55,872 nt of DNA from Arthrobacter hankyongi (GCF_022012395.1 NZ_JAKLTQ010000028.1:1-55872), one strand, 5' to 3'. Numbered from the stretch's first letter, positions 34,450 through 49,845 are shown. The notes: generated by a model not told the origin, from the letters alone. Program-made: numbers and translations.

Positions 34450-35681
34450 CATCCCAGCAAAAGCACCGCACCAGCCGGCGGGCGGACGCACCTAACGGGG
34501 ACGAGGGCCTGGACCTGCTGTACCGTGACCGGCGTGCGGCCAGGATGCGCCGGCACTCCAGCGCCGGCAGCAGGGTGCGTCCCGCGGCCCGTTCCCGCAG
34601 GCCGCTGACGGCCAGGCAGCGCCGGCGTCGGCGCGGCAACATCATCCTGCTCTCTGTGCTGGGTGTCTTCGCCGCCGGCCTGGTCGCCCTGGTGCTGGTC
34701 CTGCAGAACCTGCTCGGAATGCATGCGCCCAAGGACTTCGCCGGTCCCGGCGGCCAGAACGTGACCTTCACCGTCGAACAGGGGGCCGGCCCTATTGCCA
34801 TCGCGGCCAACCTGACCGAGAAGGACATCGTCGCCTCCGACAAACTCTTCCTGGACGAACTGGCCAACCAGGCCAAGGGCAGGGAAATCCAGCCCGGCAA
34901 CTACACGCTCAAGCTGGAGATGCCGGCCAAGGACGCCGTCAAGGTGCTGCTGGCCGACGCCGGAGCCAAGGTCGCCTATGCGGCGATCAACCGCACGCTG
35001 CGCCAGAACGAAGTCTTCCAGGCCCTCTCCGAAGGCACCCGCATTCCGGTCTCCGACTTCGAGGCGCTGGCCGCAGACCCGCAGAAGTTCGGGTTGCCGA
35101 AGCAGGCACACAACCTCGAGGGCTATCTCTTCCCGGGCGAATACCGCTTCCCCCTGGACGCCACTGCCGAAGAGATCCTGAAGGAAATGGTTGGCAACAC
35201 CTTCGCGCGGCTTGAGGAAGACGGCATTACGGACGCGGATGAGCAGTTCCGGGTGCTGACCATCGCCAGCATCGTGGAGGCCGAGGCGGGGGAGGCCGAC
35301 TACCCGACCGTGGCCGGGGCGATCATGAACCGGCTCGCCCCGGACAACAAGGAGACCTTCGGCCTGATCCAGTCGGACGCGACGGTCACGTACGGGCTGA
35401 ACCGCAAGAGCTACGACATCACGCCAGAGGAGAAGGCGGACAAGGCCAACAAGTACAACACGTACGCGCATCCGGGCCTGCCCGCCGGCCCGATCAACTC
35501 GCCGGGCGGACCGGCCATCGACGCCGCTGCGCACCCCAAGAAGGTGCCCTACTACTACTGGGTGACCGTCAACCTGGACAGCGGTGAAACGAAGTTCGCC
35601 CGGACGCTGGCCGAGCACGAGTCCTATACCAAGGAGTACCAGAAGTGGTGCGCCGGGCAGGAAGCCGGACGATGCAGTTGA
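34446..35681 (+). CDS. mltG: Endolytic murein transglycosylase MltG
   Basis: A 411-residue membrane protein. A cytoplasmic, Arg-rich N-terminus of ~60 residues precedes a transmembrane helix (NIILLSVLGVFAAGLVALVLVLQ). The YceG domain outside follows: a LysM-like part (VTFTVEQGAGPIAIAANL) and the catalytic region FRVLTIASIVEAEAG, with the catalytic Glu, then NRLAPDNKETFGLIQSDATVTYGL and HPGLPAGPINSPGGPAIDAA. It cuts nascent glycan strands and so sets their length. GTG start. It overlaps ruvX by 4 and aroE by 10 bases. Confidence 0.93.
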   Translation: MTSQQKHRTSRRADAPNGDEGLDLLYRDRRAARMRRHSSAGSRVRPAARSRRPLTARQRRRRRGNIILLSVLGVFAAGLVALVLVLQNLLGMHAPKDFAGPGGQNVTFTVEQGAGPIAIAANLTEKDIVASDKLFLDELANQAKGREIQPGNYTLKLEMPAKDAVKVLLADAGAKVAYAAINRTLRQNEVFQALSEGTRIPVSDFEALAADPQKFGLPKQAHNLEGYLFPGEYRFPLDATAEEILKEMVGNTFARLEEDGITDADEQFRVLTIASIVEAEAGEADYPTVAGAIMNRLAPDNKETFGLIQSDATVTYGLNRKSYDITPEEKADKANKYNTYAHPGLPAGPINSPGGPAIDAAAHPKKVPYYYWVTVNLDSGETKFARTLAEHESYTKEYQKWCAGQEAGRCS

Positions 35682-36607
35682 CCGACGCCAGGGCCGGGGA
35701 CGTGGCCGGCAGCCCGGACCGTCCGGCGAGGCGCGCCGCGGTGCTGGGCCATCCGATCGGACATTCGAAGTCGCCGGCGCTGCACCGGGCGGCGTATGCC
35801 AGCCTGGGCTTCGACTGCAGCTACGAAGCCATCGACCTGACCGAGCCTGAGGTGGCCGGACTGATCGCCGAAATCCGCGCCGCCGGGGCCGGAACACCGG
35901 ACTGGGCGGGGCTGTCGGTGACCATGCCGCTGAAGACCGCCCTGGTGTCGCAGATGGATGAGGTCAGTGCCCTGGTCCGGCGGCTGGGCGTGCTCAACAC
36001 CGTGGTCGTTTCGCGCGGCGGCGACGGTGCGGTCCGGCTGACCGGGCACAATACCGACGTCGCGGGAATCGTGGGCGCACTGCGCCATGCCGGGGCCCCG
36101 GCCCATGCCGGCGCCGTCATCCTCGGGGCCGGCGGTACCGCCGCCGCCGCCGTGGCGGCGCTGGCCGAACTGGGTGCCGCCTCGGCCATCCTCTGCCTGC
36201 GCCAGCCGGACAAGGCGGCTGGACTGGTGGAGCTGGCGGCCGGGTTCGGACTGCCCTGCCAGGTGCTTCCGCTGCAGCAGGCTGCCGGCTGCCTCGAGGC
36301 TGCCGATGTGGTGGTTTCCACGCTGCCGCCGCGGGCCGCCGATCCGCTCGCCGAGGAACTGGCACAGCACGACGCCGGAACCGGGCAGGCTGGGGCCGGC
36401 CGGGTGCTGCTGGACGTGGCCTATGATCCGTGGCCGAGCCGGATTGCTTCTGTCTGGCAGGACCGGGGCGGCACCATCGTGGCCGGCATCGAGATGCTCA
36501 TCTACCAGGCCGTGGAACAGGTGCGGCTGTTCAGCGGTCCGGTCTTCCGGGATGCTGCCGCCGTCACGAATGTGATGTGTGACGCCGTGGGAGTACCCCG
36601 GCGCTGA
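35672..36607 (+). CDS. aroE: Shikimate dehydrogenase
   Basis: A 311-residue enzyme reducing 3-dehydroshikimate to shikimate with [27 protein letters not shown] near residue 28 binds shikimate, LSVTMPLK near 83 holds the catalytic Lys, GHNTDVAGI near 127 the partner Asp, and [15 protein letters not shown] near 150 is the nucleotide site. The usual NRxxxR NADP loop is not clear (CLRQPDK), as in some actinobacterial forms. It overlaps mltG by 10 bases and is 31 bases before aroC. Confidence 0.9.
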   Translation: MQLTDARAGDVAGSPDRPARRAAVLGHPIGHSKSPALHRAAYASLGFDCSYEAIDLTEPEVAGLIAEIRAAGAGTPDWAGLSVTMPLKTALVSQMDEVSALVRRLGVLNTVVVSRGGDGAVRLTGHNTDVAGIVGALRHAGAPAHAGAVILGAGGTAAAAVAALAELGAASAILCLRQPDKAAGLVELAAGFGLPCQVLPLQQAAGCLEAADVVVSTLPPRAADPLAEELAQHDAGTGQAGAGRVLLDVAYDPWPSRIASVWQDRGGTIVAGIEMLIYQAVEQVRLFSGPVFRDAAAVTNVMCDAVGVPRR

Positions 36608-36638
36608 GGTCAGCGCAGAACATGGCAGTATTGAACAC

Positions 36639-37837
36639 ATGTTGCGTTGGTTGACAGCCGGTGAATCCCATGGGCCGGCTCTGGTTGGAATTATCGAAGG
36701 CGTCCCCGCAGGTGTGGAACTCACCGGTACGGATATCCAGGATGCGCTGGCCCGGCGGCGCCTGGGCTATGGCCGCGGGGCCCGGATGAAGTTCGAACAG
36801 GACGTCGTGACGATCCTCGGCGGTGTCCGGCACGGTCTGACCCAGGGCGGACCGGTGGCCATCCAGGTCGGGAACACCGAGTGGCCCAAGTGGGAACAGA
36901 TCATGTCGGCGGACCCGGTGGACCCGCAGGAACTGGCCGGCCTGGCCCGCAGCGCCCCGCTGACCCGGCCGCGCCCGGGGCATGCTGATTTCACCGGCAT
37001 GCAGAAGTACGGCTTCGACGAGGCCCGCCCGGTGCTGGAGCGCGCCAGCGCCCGCGAGACCGCCACCCGCGTGGCCCTGGGCACCGTGGCCGGCAATTTC
37101 CTCAGGGCCCTGGGCATTGAGCTGGTCAGCCACACCGTGGCCGTCGGCCGGGTCGCCGTGCCCGAGGGCAGCCCGGTCCCGGGTCCCGGCGACGTGATCG
37201 CCCTCGACGAGGATCCGCTGCGCTGTTTCGAAGCCGAAACCTCGCTTGCCATGGTCCAGGAGGTGGACGCGGCGCACAAGGAGGGTGAAACCCTCGGCGG
37301 CGTCGTCGAGGTCCTGGCCTACGGACTGCCGCCGGGACTGGGCAGCTACGTGCACTGGGACCGCCGCCTCGACGCCCGGCTGGCCGCGGCACTGATGGGC
37401 ATCCAGGCGATCAAGGGCGTGGAGGTCGGGGACGGCTTCGCGACCGCGGCCCGGCGCGGGTCCGAGGCCCACGACGAAATCCTGCGCGACGAGGCGGGCA
37501 CCATCATCCGCGCCAGCAACCGTGCCGGTGGCATCGAGGGCGGGATGAGCATTGGGGACACTCTGCGGGTGAAGGCCGCGATGAAGCCCATTGCCACCGT
37601 GCCCCGGGCCCTGCAGACCATCGATGTCAGCACCGGGGAAGCCGCCAAGGCACACCACCAGCGCTCGGATGTGTGCGCCGTCCCGGCCGCCGGCGTCGTG
37701 GCCGAGGCCATGGTTGCCCTCGTGCTGGCCGAGGCCGTGGTCGAGAAGTTCGGCGGCGACTCCGTGGCGGAGACGCAGCGCAACCTCAGAAGCTACCTGT
37801 CCGCGATTCCCCAGTCGCTGGATACGATCGGCAGCTA

Positions 37838-37838
<1 letters not shown>
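36639..37838 (+). CDS. aroC: Chorismate synthase
   Basis: A 399-residue FMN-dependent enzyme converting 5-enolpyruvylshikimate 3-phosphate to chorismate. Signatures are [24 protein letters not shown] at the start, [17 protein letters not shown] near 45, [29 protein letters not shown] near 108 and [15 protein letters not shown] near 293. The ATG at 36639 is chosen because [12 protein letters not shown] is the conserved N-terminus. The stop shares one base with the GTG of aroK (TAGTG), so they are translationally coupled. Confidence 0.96.
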
Positions 37839-39483
<1,645 letters not shown>

Positions 39484-39493
39484 GCCCTGCGGG

Positions 39494-39499
39494 TAGAAT
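39494..39499 (+). promoter_or_regulatory. TAGAAT -10-like box before efp
   Basis: TAGAAT lies 49 bases before the efp GTG in the 65-base gap after aroB. It could give efp-nusB a separate promoter. No clear -35. Confidence 0.4.
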
Positions 39500-39548
39500 T
39501 ACTGCTGGACTTTACTGACCGACGCACGAAAGAGCCGAAAGAGAAAAC

Positions 39549-40112
39549 GTGGCGACTACTAACGACATCAAGAACGGCACCGTCCTGAAGCTGGACGGCC
39601 AGCTGTGGAACGTGATCGAATTCCAGCACGTCAAGCCGGGCAAGGGCGGCGCCTTCGTGCGCACCAAGATGCGCAACGTGCTCTCCGGCAAGGTTGTGGA
39701 CAAGACCTTCAACGCTGGCCTGAAGATCGAAACCGCCACCGTGGACCGCCGCGATTACCAGTACCTGTACAAGGACGGCGAAGACTTCGTCTTCATGGAC
39801 ACCCAGGACTTCGACCAGGTCACGGTCCCGGCCTCCACCGTGGGCGACGCGGAGAACTTCCTGCTGGAAAACATCAACGTCAACATCGCCATGCACGAGG
39901 GCACCCCGCTGTACATCGAGATGCCGGCCTCGGTCGTCATGGAGATCACCTACACCGAGCCCGGCCTGCAGGGCGACCGCTCCACCGGCGGCACCAAGCC
40001 GGCCACCGTGGAGACCGGCTACCAGATCCAGGTCCCGCTGTTCCTGGAGACCGGCACCAAGGTCAAGGTCGACACCCGCACGGGCGACTACCTGGGACGA
40101 GTCAACGACTAG
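39549..40112 (+). CDS. efp: Translation elongation factor P
   Basis: A 187-residue EF-P that relieves ribosome stalling at Pro-Pro runs. [19 protein letters not shown] begins it; the tip loop is [14 protein letters not shown], with Lys near residue 32 in the position that other bacteria modify; the C-terminus has [26 protein letters not shown] start. The stop shares one base with the nusB GTG (TAGTG). Confidence 0.96.
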   Translation: MATTNDIKNGTVLKLDGQLWNVIEFQHVKPGKGGAFVRTKMRNVLSGKVVDKTFNAGLKIETATVDRRDYQYLYKDGEDFVFMDTQDFDQVTVPASTVGDAENFLLENINVNIAMHEGTPLYIEMPASVVMEITYTEPGLQGDRSTGGTKPATVETGYQIQVPLFLETGTKVKVDTRTGDYLGRVND

Positions 40113-40534
40113 TGAGCGCTCCCACCTCCGCACGCGGCAAGGCGCGCCGGCGCGCCGTCGACATCCTCTTTGAGGCGGAACAGCGCTCCGTGTCCGCCTT
40201 CGACGCGCTCCGCGACCGCCGCGAAAAGACGGACCAGATCATCAACCCCTACACCGCGGAAATCGTGCAGGGTGTGGCGGCCATGCAGGAGCAGATCGAC
40301 GAGTTCCTCTCCACCTACTCGCAGGGCTGGTCGCTGGAGCGGATGCCCGCGGTGGACCGCATCATCCTGCGCGTGGGTACCTGGGAACTGCTCTACAACG
40401 ACGATGTTCCGGACGCGGTCGCCGTCAGCGAAGCCGTGGAGCTGGCCAAGGTCCTCTCCACCGACGAGTCCCCGGCGTTCGTCAACGGGCTGCTCGGCCG
40501 GCTGCAGCAGCTGAAGCCGACCCTGCTGGCCTGA
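40112..40534 (+). CDS. nusB: Transcription antitermination factor NusB
   Basis: A 140-residue all-helical NusB. ARGKARRRAVDILFEAEQR at the start, GWSLERMPAVDRIILRVGTWELLY near 80 and AVSEAVELAKVLSTDESPAFVNGLLG near 110 are standard. With NusE it binds boxA RNA in rRNA transcripts. It is coupled to efp and followed by a very long hairpin. Confidence 0.95.
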   Translation: MSAPTSARGKARRRAVDILFEAEQRSVSAFDALRDRREKTDQIINPYTAEIVQGVAAMQEQIDEFLSTYSQGWSLERMPAVDRIILRVGTWELLYNDDVPDAVAVSEAVELAKVLSTDESPAFVNGLLGRLQQLKPTLLA

Positions 40535-40571
40535 GCCTGCGGGAACGCACTTCGCACGTACCGCGTGCACG

Positions 40572-40642
40572 TGCCCAAGTTACGGTGCCCAAAGGTGCGC
40601 AGAACCACATTCTGCCCACCTTTGGGCGCCGTTGTTTGGGCA
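40572..40642. terminator. Very long intergenic hairpin between nusB and pyrR
   Basis: Arms 40572-40604 and 40610-40642 pair over 33 positions around CCACA, with two mismatches (40598/40616, 40581/40633) and three G-U wobbles. It starts 38 bases past the nusB stop. No T-tract. It may be a terminator in both directions or a miniature inverted-repeat element. Confidence 0.7.
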
Positions 40643-40710
40643 GCTGGGTCCGCCCCTGCCGGGGCGGCCGGCCCCGGGGCTGTGTGCCACGGCCCGGTAC
40701 CGGCCGGCGG

Positions 40711-40795
40711 CGGACGCTATGGTACGTTTGAAGGCGCAGCCACCAAAGAAATCCTTTAAATTCCGTCCTGTGAGGCGGGGAAGGAGGGGGCATCC
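40711..40795 (+). promoter_or_regulatory. pyr operon leader with PyrR-binding motif
   Basis: GTCCTGTGAGGC (40765-40776) matches the PyrR RNA-binding consensus RUCCNGNGAGGY at every position. It is flanked by TTCC (40761-40764) and GGAA (40779-40782), giving a stem, and is directly followed by the pyrR ribosome site GGAAGGAGGGG (40779-40789, beginning inside the stem). So PyrR with UMP should hide the ribosome site and repress translation. A -10-like TATGGT lies near 40720. No terminator sits between the site and pyrR, so classic attenuation is unlikely. Confidence 0.7.
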
Positions 40796-41377
40796 ATGAG
40801 CATGCCCAGCCCGGCGCAATCGCCGTCATCATCACGTGTCGTTCTTTCCGAAGCGGACATCGACCGCGCCCTGACACGCATCGCGCATGAAATCCTCGAG
40901 GCCAACAAGGGCTCCCGGGACCTGGTCCTGATGGGCATTCCTCGCCGCGGCTACCCGCTGGCCTGCCGCCTCGCCGCCAAGATCGCCGCCGCGGACCCGT
41001 CCGTCTCCGCCGCCGCCATTGCCGGGCAGCTGGATGTGACGATGTTCCGCGACGACCTGCAGCGCCAGCCGACCCGCCCGCCCTATCCCACGGCGCTGCC
41101 GGCCGAAGGCCTCGACGACAAGGTCGTGGTGCTGGTGGACGACGTGCTCTATTCGGGCCGCACCATCCGCGCCGCCCTGGACGCCCTGGTGGACCTGGGC
41201 AGGCCCCGGATCGTGCGCTTGGCGGTCCTGGTGGACCGCGGCCACCGCGAACTGCCCATCCGTGCCGACCATGTGGGGAAGAACCTGCCCACCTCCTCGG
41301 TGGAAAAGGTCCGAGTACGGCTGGCCGAAATCGACCAGGTGGCCGACGAAGTAGTAATCGAGGACTGGAGCGAATGA
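40796..41377 (+). CDS. pyrR: Pyrimidine operon regulator PyrR / uracil phosphoribosyltransferase
   Basis: A 193-residue type I PRTase-fold protein. It has [42 protein letters not shown], and the PRPP loop [22 protein letters not shown] near 110, then [23 protein letters not shown]. It senses UMP/UTP and binds pyr mRNA. A matching RNA motif lies at 40765-40776. The stop overlaps pyrB by four bases (ATGA). Confidence 0.96.
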   Translation: MSMPSPAQSPSSSRVVLSEADIDRALTRIAHEILEANKGSRDLVLMGIPRRGYPLACRLAAKIAAADPSVSAAAIAGQLDVTMFRDDLQRQPTRPPYPTALPAEGLDDKVVVLVDDVLYSGRTIRAALDALVDLGRPRIVRLAVLVDRGHRELPIRADHVGKNLPTSSVEKVRVRLAEIDQVADEVVIEDWSE

Positions 41378-42420
41378 AACACCTGCTCTCCACCCAGGAC
41401 CTGTCCAAGGCAGACGCGGTGCGGATCCTGGACACGGCCGAGGAAATGGCGGCGGTCTCCGACCGCGAAGTCAAGAAACTGCCGGCGCTGCGCGGCCGGA
41501 CCGTGGTGAACCTGTTCTTCGAGGATTCGACCCGGACCCGGATCTCCTTCGAGGCCGCAGCCAAACGGCTCTCCGCGGACGTGATCAACTTTGCCGCCAA
41601 GGGATCCTCGGTCTCCAAGGGCGAATCGCTCAAGGACACCGCCCAGACGCTCGAGGCGATGGGCGCCGACGCCGTCGTGATCAGGCACTGGGCCTCGGGC
41701 GCACCGGTGCGCCTGGCCACCTCCGGCTGGATCGACGCCGCCGTCGTCAACGCCGGCGACGGCACCCACGAACATCCCACCCAGGCCCTGCTGGACGCCT
41801 TCACCCTGCGCCGGACCTGGGCCCGGACCAACGGCACGGCCTCGGCCGGAACGGATTTGTCCGGGATGAAGATCGCCATCGTGGGGGACATCCTGCACTC
41901 CCGGGTGGCCCGCTCGGATCTGTGGCTGCTGCGCACCCTGGGCGCCGAGGTGACCATGGTCGCCCCGCCCACGCTGCTGCCGGTGGGCATCGACGGCTGG
42001 CCCTGCACGATCAGCTACGACCTGGATGAGGCGCTGGCCAAACGCCCGGACGCGGTGATGATGCTGCGGGTCCAGGCCGAGCGGATGAACGCTGCCTTCT
42101 TCCCATCGGCCCGGGAATACTCGCGGCTGTGGGGGTTCGACGACCGCCGGCTGGCGGCACTGGACGACCACGGGCTGTCCGACACCGTCATCCTGCATCC
42201 GGGCCCGATGAACCGGGGCCTGGAGATTTCTTCCGCGGCCGCCGACTCGCCCCGCTCGATGGTGCTGCAGCAGGTGCGCAACGGCGTCTCTGTGCGGATG
42301 GCCGCCCTCTACCTGCTGCTCTCCGGCGAGTCCCGCAGCACCGCCCGCAGCCAGGCCGATACCCCTGACACCGTTCCCGCCGCGGCGGGAACCGCCCCGA
42401 CCGAGGAGAACGCTTCATGA
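41374..42420 (+). CDS. pyrB: Aspartate carbamoyltransferase catalytic subunit
   Basis: A 348-residue enzyme joining carbamoyl phosphate and aspartate. It shows the carbamoyl-phosphate loop [19 protein letters not shown] near residue 50, [15 protein letters not shown] near 131, the 80s-type loop [25 protein letters not shown] and the aspartate site [12 protein letters not shown] near 271. A ~30-residue Ala/Thr/Pro-rich tail is additional. There is no pyrI regulatory subunit. It overlaps pyrR and pyrC by four bases each. Confidence 0.96.
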   Translation: MKHLLSTQDLSKADAVRILDTAEEMAAVSDREVKKLPALRGRTVVNLFFEDSTRTRISFEAAAKRLSADVINFAAKGSSVSKGESLKDTAQTLEAMGADAVVIRHWASGAPVRLATSGWIDAAVVNAGDGTHEHPTQALLDAFTLRRTWARTNGTASAGTDLSGMKIAIVGDILHSRVARSDLWLLRTLGAEVTMVAPPTLLPVGIDGWPCTISYDLDEALAKRPDAVMMLRVQAERMNAAFFPSAREYSRLWGFDDRRLAALDDHGLSDTVILHPGPMNRGLEISSAAADSPRSMVLQQVRNGVSVRMAALYLLLSGESRSTARSQADTPDTVPAAAGTAPTEENAS

Positions 42421-43778
42421 GCACCACCGGCAGCTATCTGATCAAGGGCGCCCGGGTCGTCGGCGCGGACGCCGCCGACCTGCTGGTGGAAAACGGCCGC
42501 ATTACCGGCGTGGGCAGCTCGCTGCAGGCCTCCGGAGCGACCGTGCTGGACGCGGACGGACTGATTGCCCTGCCCGGCATGGTGGACCTGCACACCCACC
42601 TGCGCGAGCCCGGCAGGGAGGACGCCGAAACGGTGGAGACCGGCACCCGGGCCGCCGCCCTGGGCGGTTTCACCGCCGTGCACGCCATGGCCAACAGCTC
42701 GCCGGTGGCGGACACCGCCGGCGTCGTCGAGCAGGTTTTCGCGCTCGGCCAGCAGGCGGGCTGGGCCGAAGTGCGCCCGGTGGGTGCGGTCACCGTGGGC
42801 CTGGCCGGCGAACGGCTGGCCGAGCTCGGCGCCATGGCGGACTCGCGGGCCCGGGTCCGGGTGTTTTCCGACGACGGCATGTGCGTCTCCGATCCGGTGC
42901 TGATGCGCCGGGCGCTGGAGTATGTCAAGGCGTTCGACGGCGTCATCGCCCAGCACGCCCAGGAGCCCCGCCTGACCGAGGGCGCCCAGATGAACGAGGG
43001 CGCCGTTTCAGCCGTACTCGGGATGGCCGGCTGGCCGGCAGTGGCGGAGGAGAGCATCATCGCCCGCGACGTGCTGCTGGCCCAGCATGTGGATTCGCGG
43101 CTGCACGTCTGCCATGTCTCGACCGCCGGATCGGTGGAGATCATCCGCTGGGCCAAGCATCGCGGCATCAAGGTCACCGCCGAGGTCACCCCGCACCATC
43201 TGTGGCTCACGGACGAGCTGGTCCGCAGCTATGATCCGGTGTTCAAGGTCAATCCGCCGCTGCGCACAGACGAGGATGTGCTGGCGCTGCGCGCCGGCCT
43301 CGCGGACGGCACCATCGACGTCATCGGCACCGACCACGCTCCGCATCCCAGCGAGGCCAAGGAATGCGAATGGGCCCAGGCGGCCATGGGCATGACGGGC
43401 CTGGAGACGGCGCTGTCGGTGGTGCAGCACACCATGATCGAGTCCGGTTTGATCGGCTGGGCGGACTTTGCCCGGATCACCTCGGCCATGCCGGCGAGGA
43501 TCGGCCGGCTGGCCCACCAGGGACAGCCGCTCGAGGCCGGCTCGGCGGCGAACATCACTTTGGTGGATCCGGCCGCCCGCTGGACGGTCGACCCCGCGGC
43601 CATGGCCACCAAGGGACGGAATTCTCCGTTCGCCGGGCGCGAGCTGCCCGGCCGCGTGGTGGCCACCTTCCTCAATGGCCATCCGACCGTGCTGGACGGC
43701 AAGCTGAACACGCCGTTCGCGGACGGCAGCGCGGGCCAGGCTGCCGGCCAGCCGCAGGCGCAGTCACGGGAAGGCTGA
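42417..43778 (+). CDS. pyrC: Dihydroorotase
   Basis: A 453-residue class I dihydroorotase. Zinc ligands are in [24 protein letters not shown] near 58 and [10 protein letters not shown] near 235; the late catalytic Asp is in [13 protein letters not shown] near 304. In other class I enzymes the central region supplies His ligands (here IAQHAQEP). It closes carbamoyl-aspartate to dihydroorotate. A ~20-residue Gln/Ala tail follows the barrel. It is coupled to pyrB by an ATGA overlap. Confidence 0.95.
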   Translation: MSTTGSYLIKGARVVGADAADLLVENGRITGVGSSLQASGATVLDADGLIALPGMVDLHTHLREPGREDAETVETGTRAAALGGFTAVHAMANSSPVADTAGVVEQVFALGQQAGWAEVRPVGAVTVGLAGERLAELGAMADSRARVRVFSDDGMCVSDPVLMRRALEYVKAFDGVIAQHAQEPRLTEGAQMNEGAVSAVLGMAGWPAVAEESIIARDVLLAQHVDSRLHVCHVSTAGSVEIIRWAKHRGIKVTAEVTPHHLWLTDELVRSYDPVFKVNPPLRTDEDVLALRAGLADGTIDVIGTDHAPHPSEAKECEWAQAAMGMTGLETALSVVQHTMIESGLIGWADFARITSAMPARIGRLAHQGQPLEAGSAANITLVDPAARWTVDPAAMATKGRNSPFAGRELPGRVVATFLNGHPTVLDGKLNTPFADGSAGQAAGQPQAQSREG

Positions 43779-43781
43779 GCG

Positions 43782-44288
43782 ATGGATAAGACCGGTGCCG
43801 GTCTGCTCACCCTGAGCCTGATTGTGGTCCTGGCCGGGCTGATGCTGCTCGGCTGGCGCGGCCGGCTGCGGCGCCAGCAGAGCCTGGCCCCGCTGCCCGA
43901 GTTCCCGGCGGAGGCTGGCCAGCCGCTGGAGGCGTATCCGGGCCAGTACGTAGTCACGACCTCGGCCGGGGACTGGCTGGACCGGGTCGGCGTGCACGGC
44001 CTGGGCATCCGCGGCAACGCCCTGCTGCGGGTCTACCCCCACGGACTGCTCTTCGAGCGCAGCGGCGCCCCGGACCTTTACATCCCGCAGCCCCAGGTCA
44101 AAGCGGTGCGCACCGAAAGCGGCATGATCGGCAAGTTCGTCGAAAAGGACGGCCTGGCTGTGGTGACCTGGCAGCTGGGGGACCGAGACGTCGATACGGC
44201 CTTCCGAACCCGCAATGCCGCCGACAAGGCCCCGCTGCTGGCCCAACTGACTTCCCTAGTACCCACCTCCTCACAGGACGAAGAGTAG
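43782..44288 (+). CDS. Membrane-anchored PH-like domain protein in the pyr operon
   Basis: A 168-residue protein. One N-terminal helix ([18 protein letters not shown]) is followed by a basic patch (RGRLRRQQ) and a beta-rich domain ([56 protein letters not shown]) like bacterial PH-fold proteins. Proteins of this kind sit between pyrC and carA in related actinobacteria. Function is unknown. GGAAGG lies 8 bases before the ATG; it starts 3 bases after pyrC. Confidence 0.8.
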   Translation: MDKTGAGLLTLSLIVVLAGLMLLGWRGRLRRQQSLAPLPEFPAEAGQPLEAYPGQYVVTTSAGDWLDRVGVHGLGIRGNALLRVYPHGLLFERSGAPDLYIPQPQVKAVRTESGMIGKFVEKDGLAVVTWQLGDRDVDTAFRTRNAADKAPLLAQLTSLVPTSSQDEE

Positions 44289-44296
44289 GAACCACT

Positions 44297-45525
44297 GTGA
44301 CCCAGAATCAAACATCAACCCCCAGCGAGACTTCCGGCGGGACTTCCAGCCAGACGTCAAGCACCGCACTGCTGGTGCTCGAGGACGGCCGGATCTTCCG
44401 CGGCCGCAGCTACGGTGCCGTGGGCACCGCCTTGGGCGAAGCGGTCTTCGCCACCGGCATGACCGGCTACCAGGAGACCATCACGGATCCGTCCTACGCC
44501 CGGCAGCTGGTTGTCCAGACCGCGCCGCACATCGGCAATACCGGCGTCAATGACGAGGACGCCGAGTCCCGCCGCATCTGGGTGGCTGGGTACGTCGTCC
44601 GCGACGCCGCCCGCCGGCCCTCCAACTGGCGTTCGGAGCGCAGCCTGGACGAGGAACTGGTGGCCCAGGGGATCGTCGGCATCCAGGGCGTGGACACCCG
44701 CGCCATCACGCGGCACCTGCGCGAGCGCGGTGCGATGAAGTCCGGCATCTTCTCCGGGGACGCGGCAGCCCGGCCCGAGTCCGAACTGCTCAACGAGGTC
44801 AAGGCCCAGGCGCCGATGGAAGGTTCCCGGCTGGCCGAGGAAGTCAGCATCGATGCGGCCTATGTCATCGAGCCCGCGGACCACGGCTGGGACGGTGAGC
44901 CGCGCTTCACCATTGCCGCCCTGGACCTGGGGATCAAGTCCATGACCCCGCAGCGCTTCGCCGAGCGCGGCGTGCGCGTGCATGTGCTGCCGGCCACCGC
45001 CAGCCTCCAGGACGTGCAGGCGGTACAGCCGGACGGCGTCTTTATGTCCAATGGCCCCGGGGACCCGGCTACCGCGGATGCCCAGGTGGGTCTGCTGCGC
45101 CAGGTGCTGGATACGAAGGTGCCGTTCTTCGGCATCTGCTTCGGCAACCAGATCCTCGGCCGTGCCCTGGGCTTCGGCACCTACAAGCTGCGCTACGGCC
45201 ACCGCGGCATCAACCAGCCGGTGCTGGACCGGCGTACCGGCAAGGTCGAAATCACCTCGCAGAACCACGGCTTCGCCGTGGACGCGCCGACCGACGGCCC
45301 GACGACGGCGCCGGAGCAGCGCTTCGGCCGGGTGGAGGTCAGCCACGTGAGCCTGAACGACGACGTCGTGGAGGGCCTGTCCTGCCTGGACATTCCGGCC
45401 TTCTCCGTCCAGTACCATCCGGAGGCCGCCGCCGGACCGCACGATTCGGCCTACCTCTTCGACCGGTTCATCGATCTGATGGAATCCACCAAGAACGCGT
45501 CCGCCGTGACTAAGGAAGCCAAGTA

Positions 45526-45526
<1 letters not shown>
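44297..45526 (+). CDS. carA: Carbamoyl-phosphate synthase small (glutaminase) chain
   Basis: A 409-residue subunit. The N-terminal domain begins [21 protein letters not shown] and has [20 protein letters not shown]. The class I amidotransferase domain has [18 protein letters not shown] near 275 with the nucleophilic Cys, and [16 protein letters not shown] near 374 with His/Glu. It supplies ammonia to CarB. GTG start; a ~20-residue Ser/Thr-rich lead is dispensable-looking. The stop shares one base with the carB ATG (TAATG). Confidence 0.96.
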
Positions 45527-48814
<3,288 letters not shown>

Positions 48815-48822
<8 letters not shown>

Positions 48823-49735
48823 CGGCGTCAACGGCCGGGGGGCGGGCTTCCCGCCCATAGATGCCCACCGAACCCCGGAAGCCGCCCCTCTGCCCGCCGC
48901 TGACCGGCCTATCACCTTCGGGCAGCGGCTGCGGGCGGCGATGGACCGGTGCGGTCAGCTCTGCGTGGGCATCGATCCGCACCCGGGCCTGCTGTCCGCC
49001 TGGGGCCTGAACGACGACGCCGCGGGCCTGGAGCGCTTTTCCCTCACGGTCCTGGAGGCCGTGGGGGAGCAGGCGGCGGCCCTGAAGCCGCAGGTGGCGC
49101 TCTTCGAGCGCCACGGTTCCCGCGGCCTGGCCGTGCTCGAACGCATCCTTGCCGAGGCCGCCGCCGCATCGGTGCTCACGATCGCGGATGCCAAGCGCGG
49201 CGATATCGGGTCCACCATGGCCGCCTACGCCGATGCCTGGCTGCGCGACGGCTCGGCGCTGGCAGCGGACGCGGTGACGCTCAGCCCCTACCTGGGCTAT
49301 GAGTCGCTGCGCCCGGCGCTGGAACTGGCGCTGGCCACCGGCCGCGGCGTCTTCGTGCTCGCGCTGACGTCCAATCCCGAAGGCGCCTCCGTGCAGCACG
49401 CCGGCGGCGCGGACTCCGTTGCCCGGCGGATCACCGTCGCGGCCGCCGCGGACAACAGAGCCGCTGCCGGGCTCGGCTCCGTGGGCCTGGTCGTGGGTGC
49501 GACCGTCGGTCAAGCGATCGCCGGGCTCGGCCTCGACCTGGCCGCGGTCAACGGCCCGCTGCTGGCCCCCGGGCTGGGCGCCCAGGGTGCCACCGGCGCG
49601 GACCTGGCCGCGACCTTCGGTGCGGCCTACCCGAACGTGCTGGCCACGTCGAGCCGGGACATCCTGAAGGCCGGACCGGAGCCGGCAGCGCTGCGCGCCG
49701 CCACCGCCCGGACCCTGGCAGGCCTCGCCGGCTGA
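48815..49735 (+). CDS. pyrF: Orotidine 5'-phosphate decarboxylase
   Basis: A 306-residue type 2 OMP decarboxylase. The catalytic motif [20 protein letters not shown] near residue 125 holds the Asp-Lys-Asp array. It also has [17 protein letters not shown] near 48, [13 protein letters not shown] and [13 protein letters not shown] near the end. It makes UMP. A ~35-residue lead precedes the barrel. pyrD and pyrE, needed between PyrC and PyrF, are not in the window. A long inverted repeat begins 3 bases after the stop. Confidence 0.95.
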
Positions 49736-49737
49736 CC

Positions 49738-49845
49738 ACCACCCACCCCGCCCCACCCCATCGGCTTGGCACTTGACGACCTTTTCCGGCCTGAAAAGGT
49801 CGTCAAGTGTCAGGTCGATCAGGGGTGGGGCGGGTTGTGGGTGGT
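49738..49845. terminator. Long inverted repeat after pyrF
   Basis: The core arms 49767-49786 and 49793-49812 (20 bp, one G-U) enclose CGGCCT. Outside them CCGCCCCACCCC (49748-49759) pairs with 49822-49833, and ACCACCCAC (49738-49746) pairs with 49837-49845. In all about 41 paired bases are spread over a 108-base structure. It probably ends the pyr operon; its size also suggests a mobile or structural element. Confidence 0.7.
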
